From positions 119,938,866 to 120,002,865 of the forward strand of contig JAYESD010000010.1 in assembly GCA_036927565.1 (NCBI GenBank): a stretch of DNA of 64,000 nt, given 5' to 3'. The notes beneath the pieces were generated by a model. The model saw only the letters and a program-made list of their open reading frames with translations. It had not been told where the DNA came from and searched no databases. The position numbers were made by a program, and so were the translations under genes. Source of the stretch: Tuctoria greenei (taxonomy: Eukaryota; Streptophyta; Magnoliopsida; Poales; Poaceae). This document shows, piece by piece, positions 11,473 to 21,339 of the stretch. Numbering within the stretch: the stretch's first letter is position 1; the number at the start of each line of letters is the position of its first letter.

Positions 11473-11945
11473 TGGGTGTAAGATATTCCTTTGTGACAAA
11501 AAGGTATGATGTACCTTAACCAAGGAATGACATGATCACATCCAATGTATATTGGGTGCAAGTTGTTCCTATGTGGACAGAAGGTATTTTCTACCTTAGC
11601 CCAGGAACAACGAATCACACTCAACCCATGTTGAGTGCACGTCATCCCTTTGTGGTTATAGGTATGTTGTACCTTAGCCAAGGAATAACAGATCGTACTC
11701 AACACATGTTGGGTACATGTCACTCCTCTGTGGCTAAAGGTTATCATTACCATAGCCAGAGAATGACGGATCACACCCAATGCGTGAGGGGTACAAGTTA
11801 TTCCTTTGTGGCAAGAAGGTATGATACACCTTATTCAAAGAATGGCGGAATACACTCAACGCATGTAAGTGCACGTCATAGCTTTGTGCTAAGGGTTATC
11901 ATTACCGTAGCCATGGAATAGCCAAGTACATCCAACCTATGGGAA
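11473..11945. repeat. Six-copy tandem repeat of about 79 bp
   Basis: Units begin at about 11473, 11553, 11632, 11710, 11788 and 11866, so periods are 78-80 bp. Each unit has the pattern tgggtgcaagt, a ttcctttgtgg core, ggtatgatgtacctta, ccaaggaatgac and a tcacactcaacccatgt end. Copies differ from each other by roughly a quarter of positions. The repeat is open on both strands over several units but has no start, domain or composition suggesting a protein. Confidence 0.85.
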
Positions 11946-12835
11946 CCTTGAGGTGTGGATGAGAGACATCGAGAACACTATCCTCGACCACACTCGTGGA
12001 ACCCATGGAAGGCAATCCAACATCGACACTCAACCCTCCAATGTCAAAGCCATGTTGTAACAAAGTTAGGCCAACCTCATGGCCTACATCCTTCGTTAGG
12101 GTTTTAGCCCCTAGTGCAGACCTTTAACAAGAACAAGCTTGAAGAAGGACCCCCACTTGAGGTAACTTGTATCACACCCCTTGCATATTTATTTTCCATT
12201 CACCCATCATCCACCTTGCATATATAAAAAACTTAAAAAAAATAAGTAGAATAGATTTGCTTTCAAAACAAAATAAAAGATGTTTGGTAAGAATTGTTCG
12301 AAATTCACATAGATAAAATGATGAATAGTTGCTCTGTTTTAGTTTTCCTAAGTCCCTAGTTTACAACATACTACTCTCCAAAATATTGCTTTCATTGGCT
12401 AGAATTACTTTTGCCTTGATTTAGAAATTGTAGCAAAAGCTTAATCTAGTTCTAAGTTATTGTGAGATATGATATAGTAATAGAGCTCCTATTCCTAGTT
12501 TGAAAGTGAAACATAGATTTTCGGAGAAATTCTAAAAAGATTTAAGTTACCCTCATTTTATTGGAAATACCTACCAAAGCCATATGGTACATTATATTGA
12601 TAGACCTTATGCATATGCTATTTGTCTTCACATTGAGCTTTGTCAAACTAGTATAGACCTATGTGAGATTTCATTCATTACTTTTTTGAATTCAAGACGT
12701 CACTTGCACATGCTATACCTCTACACTAGAAGTAAGCCAAATTCCATCATACCATCGTTCCACCATAAAAAGAGAAACTCCATACCCTTCATGCTTAGTA
12801 CTCTCTCCAAGTTTATTGCATAAAAAGGAACTAGA

Positions 12836-12935
12836 AGACATGGAAACAAGAAAAAGAAAATGTATGCTTACATCATAAGCATGAGAAAAAAAGAAAAAAA
12901 AAGAAAAGAAAAAAAAGAAAAGTAGCCATGTCTCA
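12836..12935. repeat. A/G-rich low-complexity tract
   Basis: A run of aaaag and aaaaaag units inside the Athila-like internal region. It is simple sequence with no further structure seen. Confidence 0.8.
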
Positions 12936-13499
12936 TCCCTGCAAAAATAAGAGAGTCCACATAAAAAGGAGTCATCTAAAAAAAAATCCACATCCACCTC
13001 CATTCCATCACACATTAGCAAGTCTTGAATCAAATAGTTCTGAATTGATTTCTCCTAAGGCTTGCTTTTTTGACTTAGCAATATTATGTGTCACAAATAT
13101 GCCTACTATATTCCCCACCAAGCTCCACATACAAGACTTATTTAGTGGTAGGATGAACTTAGGAAAAATGCCTTGGTGAGGAAATATTTGCACTACAAAC
13201 AAAAAAGAGACCGAGAGAATAAAACTGAGGTACTTAAAATCTAAATTCAACTCTCCAGAATTTGATTGGAACTTGATCTCTAGGGTATGTGTGCTCCATT
13301 TGCTATCCTATCTTTCAACCATCCATGAATAGGAGATGGCATAAGCCCCATAATGACTTAAGATGGGTGAAGTACCATGCCAATTTTTGCAATACTATGT
13401 AGAGTATTTTGTTGTGCACATGGTACTTTTGAAAAGTAGAACATTGTCGCAAATCCTGATCATCAACCTAAAGTCTTGAATTTGCTCAGGATGAGCAAA

Positions 13500-13518
13500 G
13501 AATAAGCTTGGGGGAGTT
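13500..13518 (+). other. Athila-like polypurine tract
   Basis: The stretch aaataagcttgggggagtt adjoins the LTR start TGTTGATG. A gggggag tract after aagctt is usual for Athila-type elements. Confidence 0.7.
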
Positions 13519-15036
13519 TGTTGATGTTTATTATATAATAACTTCACCCGTCAATATAAATCAATTATGTCAAGGAAATATCATTTCTTGCACACATCAC
13601 CTTTCTATTTAACCTATTTCCCCTTGCACTCGGAGAAATTTGTGCATGCAGGTATTTTATACAGAATTTAAGTGAAACAAGGGGTTGGATCCTATAAAAT
13701 ATCATCCTAGCCAATCAAGCACCGGCATGTAGCACCACATGGATCAAATGGCACACAAACAGAAGTATCCGAGGCCATCCAACGGTGTAGCACCCATATT
13801 AAGGGATGGGACCCTCCTGGAAGCCACCTGGAGGAAGAATAGACCTTTTGGAGCCAAGACCAGGTCGACGACCTGGTGGCTTGGCTGACCTCTTCCTGGT
13901 GCCAGACCCGATCAACTTCCACGTGTTGGCTCCTCCCGACTTGAAGAAGTTAGTGGTAACTGATTCGCACACTTTTGGTGCCGGGAACCGACCCTTCTCC
14001 ACCTATAAATAGGACCCCTCAGCCTCACTTCAACACACACCACTTGAGCATCATTCTATTGTATACACTAGTTCTTTTAGTCCTTAGTGGAGTTAGGCTA
14101 TAGAGAGGAGAGCCTCTAGTCCCAAGTCCAAATTGGGAAAGGTATGGTTCATGTATCTTTTCTTATATTTGTGACTTCATGCATAATAAAGATATTATCT
14201 TTCGTTTTCATTTATTCATGTACTCAGATGAAGCGTTTCTTGTTTGATTGTGGATTCCATGTATGTGGTAGGAATAGTCTTTATGATCATGCCTTAATGT
14301 CATTATAATATCATCATAAACACTATAAACCCCCACTATAGCCTAAGTAGTTATGATATGATATGTTAATATGAATAACCTATGCTATGTCTCATCATTG
14401 GTTCAATGATGTTTAGGTTAGTTGCCTTAGGATGGCTTGTGCCGTGGCTCTTAGGGTATTTACTTAATATGCTAGCATGGTGCTAGGATAGCTAAGTAAC
14501 GTTGGATGTCTCGTAGACCCACGGATTGAAGAGGTAGGTAGTAGGTGGTGACAGCTCTATGTGTCCTTTGTAATCCTCCACACTTGGCTATGCTACAGGC
14601 TCTTTGCAGGAGTCGTCCTAGTGTTGCTAGGGGTAAACCCGTGCCCGATGTGTTGAACAACTTAGCATAAATATTCACCATTGACATGCTCATTAGTATC
14701 TAACCTAGGCTATGTAATTGTATATTAGAAGCATCGTAGGAGTAACTCTCCAACTTTTAGTCTAATATCTGTTAGGACTCATCTACCCTTTAGAATTGAT
14801 TGCTTAGGTGTGTGTCACACTAACCACATACTATCAACTTACCCCTCTCTTGATAAATTATTAATATCCGATAGCTTGATCATAAGAGTAGTGTTTACTT
14901 TACTCCATTGCCTTCCCTTCGGATAAATACGATACTCTTGCGAATACTCTTGGGTGAAATGTTACACGACAGTTTTCGTGCGCTTGCGGACCTCATCTCT
15001 TTTGAGAGATGATCTGTGACGTAAGAAACGTCAACA
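13519..15036 (+). repeat. Athila-like 3' LTR, 1518 bp
   Basis: Bounded by perfect 6-bp terminal inverted repeats, TGTTGA at the start and TCAACA at the end. It contains cacctataaatagg (TATA, 14001-14014) followed by a leader. The 3' end carries the gataaatacgatactcttgc and gtgcgcttgcgg segments familiar from grass Athila LTRs. The right neighbour is the LTR of a minus-strand SIRE-type element, which this insertion interrupts. Confidence 0.85.
14001..14014 (+). promoter_or_regulatory. Athila-like LTR TATA box
   Basis: acctataaatagga lies about 480 bp into the LTR and is followed by a CA-rich stretch (cctcacttcaacacacacc) where transcription would be expected to start. Confidence 0.6.
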
Positions 15037-15613
15037 TCCATATTGGAACAGAGAGTTCATCGGACTGGTCCGTTGTGATTACAGAAAGTTGATTGGACCA
15101 GTCCGCAATATGAAGGACTTGTCTCGTGGAATGTGAATTGTGTTTTTCCAACTTGTCTGAATGAAACATCAGAAAGTTGAACAGACTTGTCCGGTAAGTA
15201 TCCTGTCTTGTTTGGTGCAAGGTGAATTGAAGACTTGTCCGGTTAGTGTCTGGACTTGTCCGGTGCTCAGTGAATTGTGACATGAGAAAGTTAAACGGAC
15301 TAGTCCGCTTAGTGAATGGACTTGTACGGTGCTCAGTGAATTACTTAGATTGATTTTAGCTCTTACCCTCTACGTAAAGACATGAGCTCTTGGGATGTGT
15401 GTCTCACACACATCCTATACAATTATGCCTACTTTGCGCTTCACTTGATAATTTGGGCTTCTTCCTTTCTCACTTCTCATTTTTCACCTTTTTGGTTGCA
15501 CCATAATATCTAATCTTTGTTGGCCTGCATTCATCTTAGTGAATTCATTAGGATCTCATTTGTTTGTCATCAATCGTCTAAAACCCACAAGGGAATGCCT
15601 AGATGCACATTCA
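15037..15613 (-). repeat. SIRE-type 3' LTR fragment with GGAC-GTCC motifs
   Basis: On the minus strand the LTR begins TGAATGTGCATCTAGGC. Between 15055 and 15340 lie about nine ggactagtcc, ggacttgtcc or ggactggtcc motifs, close in sequence to those in the Tekay LTR. The LTR is truncated at 15037 where the Athila-like LTR ends. Confidence 0.65.
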
Positions 15614-16022
15614 ATCTCCCTCTTTTTTGTGATTGATGACAACCAATTGAGATTTCAAAATTAAGAGTAAAAATTGATTTTCATAAAGTGGGCATATATG
15701 AGAATGACAAATGAACAATAAAAACTTCTCACACATATGCACTCTTTATGGTGGGGTGCCTATAAAGTGTGTATGATCAATTAATGTAATGCACAATATT
15801 AAGAGCATAGCAATTATAGCAGCAACCATCATAGTAATATTAAAATAAGCATCACACATTCATATTAAATAAAACAGACACATCCAAAAGAGATTACAAT
15901 AATTCAAGATTTATGATACATGTCCTCGATCACTAGTCCTTAAGGCTTATAAGTAAATACTACTAGTCTCAATCTCTCCCCCTTTGGCATCAGGACACCA
16001 AACAGGGAAAAATTGAGGGGAA

Positions 16023-16985
16023 TCACTCATAGTCACTACCTCTCTCACTCTCAGTCCTGTATTCATCTTCATCTTCATGTGCATGCCGAGGAGGAGGAGG
16101 AGGGGCGGAGACACCTGCTAGTCCAAAGGATGTCAATTCTTGCTTCGTGAGGGGTGCCATATCTGTGATGTTCTCTTCTGAATCCTCTAAGATTTGAGGT
16201 GATCCCACTGTCTCAATATCAAGCTTCTCGTTGATAGATTTGATGTTAGCCTTCTTGTACTGTTGATGCCTCTTTCTAGCCATGCTTTTCTTTTTTATCT
16301 TAACTTCCACTTTGCGAGTGGATGCAAAGATGGAGGAGAGCATTTTCAGCACACCATTGGAGGACGAGCAAAGGTAGCAGCTGGAGTCCTTGTGCCTTCA
16401 TGGGCATGCTTAGATCTTTGTTCCACTGCAGATGAGGTAGGAGCATTGGGAACATTGTAGACTAGTGGCTTGTGGGGCTTGAAGCCGACATGCTCGACAT
16501 CCTTAACAAACTCAAGGCCGATGACCTTCTCAATCATGAACATGATGTAAGTTGCATAGCCATGAGACCTATTTGGAACGATTGAGATGTTCACAATGTC
16601 ATTGTAGATATACTCAAAGACATTAAGGGCTCTTCTTGCTTATTACATTCATCAAGGTCTTTAAAGTTCCTTGAATTGTCTCTGCATCTCCATCCTTTGG
16701 AGCAATAGTCTTCCTCAAAATTATGTTAAGCACAACAAATAATGGCTTCATGTACTTGGTGGTAGGATACTTGTATGGCATTCTTGTATCATAGAGGAGT
16801 TCTAGCACATCCTTCTCGAAAGGCTTCAAGTTACGAATAATGAGCTCATTGTCCAAGGTATCTTCAAGGCGAAGTATCCTGGAAAATTCCTCATAAGTGA
16901 CACTATACTCTGATCCATGTGTCATCTAAGTCATCTCATCCCCATCATCACGAGCAAAGTAGAGAGTAGAGTAAAATTGAGTGAT
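16023..16985 (-). pseudogene. SIRE-associated ORF of unknown function, frameshifted
   Basis: Three consecutive minus-strand frames form one protein-like stretch. The N-terminal part starts MTHGSEYSVTYEEFSRILRL (16925); upstream of that codon, text resembling LLARDDGDEM continues to the Tat insertion. Frameshifts fall near 16620 and 16350. The C-terminal part is basic then acidic, with a PPPPPPRHAHEDEDEYRTE tail ending at 16023. The SVTYEEFSRIL style is familiar from uncharacterised ORFs carried by grass SIRE elements. I do not assign a function; env-like is a common label without proof. Confidence 0.55.
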
Positions 16986-17084
16986 GACTTCTGTCGATAC
17001 CCTGATACAAGGTACCCCCTGATACCGCACTTAAAACCAAGGAGTTCCTATGTCCGAGTTGAAGACTTCCAAAGGCAACACGCG

Positions 17085-17345
17085 TCCTGCAGAACTGGCC
17101 CCGCATCCCTCGTTTGGGTAGCTCCGGTGCTACCATGTGTCCTGCGAGACCGGACCTACCTCCCTTCACGGGGAATCTCCGCTACCGCCACATGTCCAAC
17201 AACCCCGGACGTAACCCCCAGTAGAGGGAAGCTCCAGTGCCGCCACGTGTCAAGTAGCTCCGGACCTGCCTCCCCACAAAGGGAAGCACCAGAGCTGCCA
17301 CGTGTTGGACCACCGGACCTAAGCCTACAACGGGAAGACTACAGG
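17085..17345. repeat. Promoter-proximal modules with G-box-like CACGTGT
   Basis: Roughly four diverged units share tagctccgg, a c(a/t)accgccac(g/a)tgtcc box and a cggacctgcctccc stretch. Two units contain perfect CACGTG (near 17244 and 17301). CACGTGTC resembles plant G-box/ABRE sites bound by bZIP factors. The matching modules in the minus-strand copy lie at 59295-59520. Regulation by such factors is inference. Confidence 0.65.
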
Positions 17346-17583
17346 ATCTCCAAAGGCACAAACATTCAAGATGCTATTAAAGAGCCATTACAAGACCTAA
17401 TTAATGTGTCATTAATTTAGTATTAATGACACATGATCAGAGGACCATCAAGATAGGTAACGCCACCATTAAGGCGCGTTATCACAATGTTAATCACAAA
17501 TTATACATGTAGATCGTGTATAGTTGGTTAATGACAGCCGGGGCCATGTCAGGCCAAGCATATACTATAACGGCCAGTCCTTA

Positions 17584-17597
17584 GCATATAAAAGGAC
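17584..17597 (+). promoter_or_regulatory. Tat LTR TATA box
   Basis: agcatataaaagga lies about 590 bp into the LTR and is followed by cacacgcatacaacc, a plausible leader start. Confidence 0.65.
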
Positions 17598-17831
17598 TGC
17601 GTCGCACGGTAGAGGACAAGGGAGCTCACACGCATACAACCAACCACAAACACTCGCCATACAATCAACAACCACCTCGTGGAGTAGGGTATTACGCTCG
17701 GGCGGCCCGAACCACGTAAAAACTCCCGTGTCTTCATCTTGTTCTTGATCTTACGCGCCCCATCCGAATATGAACCTCCACAGACTACGCTTTAGTAGTA
17801 CCGGGGGAAGTGTCGTTGCTAAACTTTGACA

Positions 17832-17852
17832 TTTGGCGCACTAGGTAGGGGA
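17832..17852 (+). other. Tat primer binding site
   Basis: tttggcgcactaggtagggg directly follows the LTR end. The tttggcgc...aggtagggg form is the typical PBS region of grass Tat/RIRE2-like elements; the canonical gcgcgcc is mutated to gcgcact here. Confidence 0.75.
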
Positions 17853-17866
17853 GCTAAGATCTCAAG

Positions 17867-19190
17867 ATGGTGAACTCCACCGCAGCTTGGTCCAACGATT
17901 TGGCTGAGCAGCCTGCAGGAGGAAATACCTCCAACGTGCAGCAGCCATCAAACGTTGTTGTCCCGGCGGGTGTCATCCCACCACCACCTCCACCATGTCA
18001 GCATGATGGTGTACTTGCGACGGTCACCGCATCCATGAACAATCCACATAAGACATTGAACACAATGCGGTCTCTACATCGGCGTCCTCTAGCGCTCGGA
18101 GCACCTTAGGGCACGATGGAACAGTGGCGCGCTGATGTGAAGCATTTGCTTGCAGCTGCAGCTGACGCCATCAGCAATCAAGGTTCGCCCCCTGCTGGGC
18201 AGGCACCTTCAAGGAGCAGGATCTTGTCTGGCATACATGGTCCTTAGGTGTTATAGAACAGGAGATGTGCGCCCTCCCAGCAGGTGACGTCACTACCCTC
18301 CATGGCACTCCGCACTCATACGGCATCGAGGCTCTCGATGCATGATCTCCGGTCGAAGCTCGACCACCGATTCATGAGGCAAGACGACCACATCCAAATT
18401 GAGCATGCTCGCGAGAGCCGAGAGGCTCGAGAAAACCCTTCTCCATTAGGAGTGGGGGCGGATGTTTGGCCCTTGCCATGCATCTCCACATGGCCAACGG
18501 GCCACCTAAGTTCTGGCCTCATCTGCCAGAGAAGTACGATGGGATAGTCAACCCCATCGAATTTCTTCAAATCTACTCCACTGCCATCCTTGCGGCTAGA
18601 GTCAATGAGGCTGTGATGGCCAACTACTTCCCTATGGTTATAACTGGGATAGCAAGGTCTTTGTTAATGAGGCTACCTTCTAACTCCATTTACAGTTGGG
18701 GGGACTTTGTCCCCAGTTTACTACCAACTTCGAGAGCTCCTACACCCGACCTGGAACAAAGCTGGACATGCTCGCTGTACAACAGAACATGGGAGAATCG
18801 GTGCGATCATTCATCCAGCAGTTTTCTTAGGTACGGAACACCATTCCTTCAATCTCCATCGCCTTTGTCGTTGTTGCATTCTGATAGGGAGTTAGAGATA
18901 AGAAGATGCTGGAAAAGATGGCAACCAAAGACGTCAGTAGCTTCACGGAGCTCTTCAGCCTAGCAGACAAATGCGCTAGGGCTATGGAGGGCCGAGAGAT
19001 GCACCCCAAACCAGCTGCGGAGGCTGGTAAATCCTCCTCCAAAGCTGAAGCTACTGCCTTTGGCAGTGGAAAGAAGAAAAAGAATTCCAATGACAAGAAG
19101 AAATCATTAGCCGGCACACCTACTGCTGCTACAGCTGCAACTCCTAGTGGTCGGGGCTGCGCCCTGAAAATGACCCCGACCATCGACTGA
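17867..19190 (+). pseudogene. gag: Tat gag, broken
   Basis: The start is ATG 17867 (MVNSTAAWSNDLAEQ), stopped at 18107. The capsid domain follows in changing frames. HMANGPPKFWPHLPEKYDG (about 18490-18545) and the gag core up to RLPSNSIYSWGDF (18710) are in one frame. Text resembling TKLDMLAVQQNMGESVRSFI lies in another, with stops near 18830 and 18895. The C-terminal FTELFSLADKCARAMEG (18939-18990) and a Lys-rich tail end at 19190. At least two frameshifts and several stops are present. Confidence 0.75.
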
Positions 19191-19209
19191 GGACGGTGAT
19201 GGAGAGAAG

Positions 19210-19992
19210 ATGTGTTGTCCAATTCATAAATCAAACACCCATAATCTCGAAGACTATCGCGAGGTCCAACGGCTTGTTGAATGTAACAACAAGTGCCAAG
19301 AAGAAGTCCCATACCTCCAATGGGAGGAGAAACAGGAAGTCAGAGAAGAACAGTCGGAACAGGAGTTTGGCTTCCAAGACGCCAAGAAATCCTTGAAGTC
19401 TATCTACAACACTGTGGATGATGACTCCAACATCTCTAACAATGAGCGTCGGAAGACTCTCCATATGATATATGGAGGGTCCTGGGATACCTCCTGGCGT
19501 ATCCTCAAAACTATGCGTAGGGAGATGGCTGCCGCGGCTCCCACCGCCATGGCAGAACCTCATTAGATGTGGATGGATATTGCTATCACCTTTGATGCTT
19601 CGGATTGTCTGAAGAACATGACCGGAGCTGGTCAATTGCCCTTGATGGTATCTCCTACCATGTACAACATCCAACTCTATCATGTCCTGGTGGACGAAGG
19701 CACGACGCTCAACCTTCTCAGCTTCTGGGCTTTTACGAAGCTCCAACTCAACCTATCAAACCTTAGGCCCTCATGTATTTTCTCCAGAGTAGGTCCAGAA
19801 GCCATCACTCCTCTCAGATCAATTACACTCCCGGTGACTTTTGGGACTAGGGATAACAATAGGTCCGAGAAGCTGGTCTTTGATGTGGCATACATCAACC
19901 TTCCATTCAACGTTATCCTAGGCAGGCCAGCCCTGTATAGGTTCATGTCTATAGAAACTCGCGGTCGTCACTTTTCTCCGGGCGAATGTTGA
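19210..19992 (+). pseudogene. Tat nucleocapsid-linker and aspartic protease
   Basis: A CPIHKSNTHNLEDYREVQRL motif (19213-19272) matches the atypical CxxH zinc-binding region at the Gag C-terminus of Tat elements; its last Cys is Tyr. A stop at 19564-19566 follows. The protease part is at 19620-19960 with HVLVDEGTTLNLLS where families have VDGGS(A/S)LN, so the catalytic Asp remains but the DGG turn is altered. It ends NVILGRPALYRF before the frame breaks. Confidence 0.7.
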
Positions 19993-20029
19993 TGTGTTTG
20001 CATGGAGACTATCACAGATGCCTGGGATC

Positions 20030-20470
20030 CCTAGGGAGGTGATCTTGCACAACCTGAAGATATACCCCGGTGCACGACCAGTACATCAGAAGCCCTAGAA
20101 GAAATCCATCGAGCGACAGAACTTCATTAGACAAGAAATCAAGAAGATGCTCGACGCTGGTTTCATCCGCGAGGTTCACCATCCTCGGTGGCTGGCAAAC
20201 CCAGTCGTTGTACCAAAGGCCAGGGGGAAGCTTCGGATGTGCATCGACTACACCACCTTGAATAAGGCATGCCCAAAAGACCCATTTCCACTTCAAAAGT
20301 GCTGCTTCAACTTTTGTGCGAGCCATGCACAATACATTTGGAGAGTTCATTAGGGACTTGGTGGATGTCTACGTCGATGACATCATCATCAAGGTAAAGA
20401 ACAAGGAGTCACACCTTGACAATCTGCAAGCTGTCTTCGACAAGCTGCGCTTGACACGTACGAAGCTCAA
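20030..20470 (+). pseudogene. pol: Tat reverse transcriptase, N-terminal part with deletion
   Basis: Upstream RT text is clear: IRQEIKKMLDAGFIREV, PVVVPKARGKLRMCIDY and LNKACPKDPFPL (to about 20293). It then jumps, in another frame, to KSAASTFVRAMHNTFGEF and DVYVDDIIIKVK (20295-20395). About 70-80 residues normally between these motifs are missing, including the first catalytic Asp. YVDD itself is intact. The frame runs to TRTKLN at 20470 where the CRM-like element is inserted. Confidence 0.85.
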
Positions 20471-21339
20471 TGATAGGATCTTGGTTCCTGATCTTTCGAT
20501 GAGAATAGGAGGGTTCGATTTGTGGAGGAGAAGACGTTGGCGATCCGACTACACCGTCCCCAAGACGATGCGCCTTAGCGATCGGTACACCGACTCCGAA
20601 GTTGTATTGATCTTGCTAGCGCACAATCAACCTGAACACGAGGGCCTTTGTTCCTGCAAGCAATCGAAGAACACACAAGAACAAGAAGAACAAGCACTTA
20701 TATGTTGAATCAATCTAAAGTGGGGTTCTGGATACAAGTAGACGGGCGATCTAGTTGACACGCGCGTGTACAAGGAAGCAGCAGAAGCTAACTTACGAAT
20801 AAACAAAAACCCACCAGCTAATGAGGGCGGCTGCTACTATTTATTACCTCCCTAGGGTCGTGAGAAACCCTAATCACGAGTCCCTAATGGACTCCAAACG
20901 ATACATGGGCCATGGGCCAAATTTTGGTGATGCAGCACCCTGGACAGAAAAAGGTCTTGGTATTAAAATAACTATTGCGGCCGACTCCGAATAGATATGG
21001 ACATGAGGCCAGATCCGTTATAAAGTAGACTTGATAATCTTTCCAGGAAGTACTTGAACGCCCAGATCGGAGTCCGTATGAAATCGTGGTGGCCGTCACA
21101 AGTTGGTGCTGTTCTGCTGTCCAAATCCCGTCCGCGCGAATTCCCTTCCCATTGGCTCCTCTCCATTGTTCCTAAGCAAAACAAGAAAGCACGTAGTTCC
21201 ACGGTCTAGATAAGATGGACATAAGGCCAAGAACGAGTTCACCTCATAGTTTAGTTGACGTGCACGAGCGCGAGTGATCGGACCAGAAACCGGTAGCTGA
21301 GTTGGTGTGGATGTATCGAGGGTGTTGATGTCCTCATCA
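20471..21339 (-). repeat. CRM-like 3' LTR
   Basis: On the minus strand it starts TGATGAGGAC and ends GATCCTATCA, 869 bp. The first 240 bp encode the C-terminus of Pol. A TATA-like aataaatag lies near the middle. Confidence 0.9.

Larger units (their letters stand above)
10811..13518 (+). mobile_element. Athila-like gypsy relic, 3' internal region
   Basis: About 2.7 kb of mostly non-coding DNA precedes an LTR. The last part has the typical Athila-type 3' end: a segment reading cttgctcaggatgagcaaag just before the polypurine tract cttgggggag. I recognise no gag or pol here; those would lie left of the Tekay insertion, which probably landed in this element. One small open stretch at 11037-11291 (84 codons) matches nothing I know. 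11946-12850 and 12930-13490 hold AT-rich sequence without recognisable genes. Confidence 0.65.
15037..16991 (-). mobile_element. SIRE-type copia fragment, minus strand 3' end
   Basis: Read on the minus strand this holds the end of a plant-specific ORF (16925 to 16023), then gatgccaaagggggagag (about 15975-15995). A second ggttgtcatcaatcac segment with a gagggagat purine tract (about 15614-15650) follows, and then the LTR from 15613 leftward. These phrases are typical of the region between pol and the 3' LTR in grass SIRE/Maximus elements. It is cut at 15036 by the Athila-like LTR and at 16991 by the + strand Tat LTR. Confidence 0.7.
16992..17831 (+). repeat. Tat 5' LTR, 840 bp
   Basis: Starts TGTCGATACC and ends AACTTTGACA. 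It aligns in opposite orientation with 58755-59598. The upstream half carries about four diverged modules of roughly 60 bp (17085-17345) with gccac(g/a)tgt and accggacct motifs; the TATA box is at 17585-17594. Confidence 0.85.

Noticed and set aside
11469..11921. Overlapping ORFs of 103 and 129 codons on opposite strands
   Set aside because: Both are explained by the 79-bp tandem repeat; no domain or coding bias.
20884..21202. Short ORFs inside CRM LTRs repeated at three loci
   Set aside because: Identical because the LTRs are homologous; only the Pol C-terminal frame has support.
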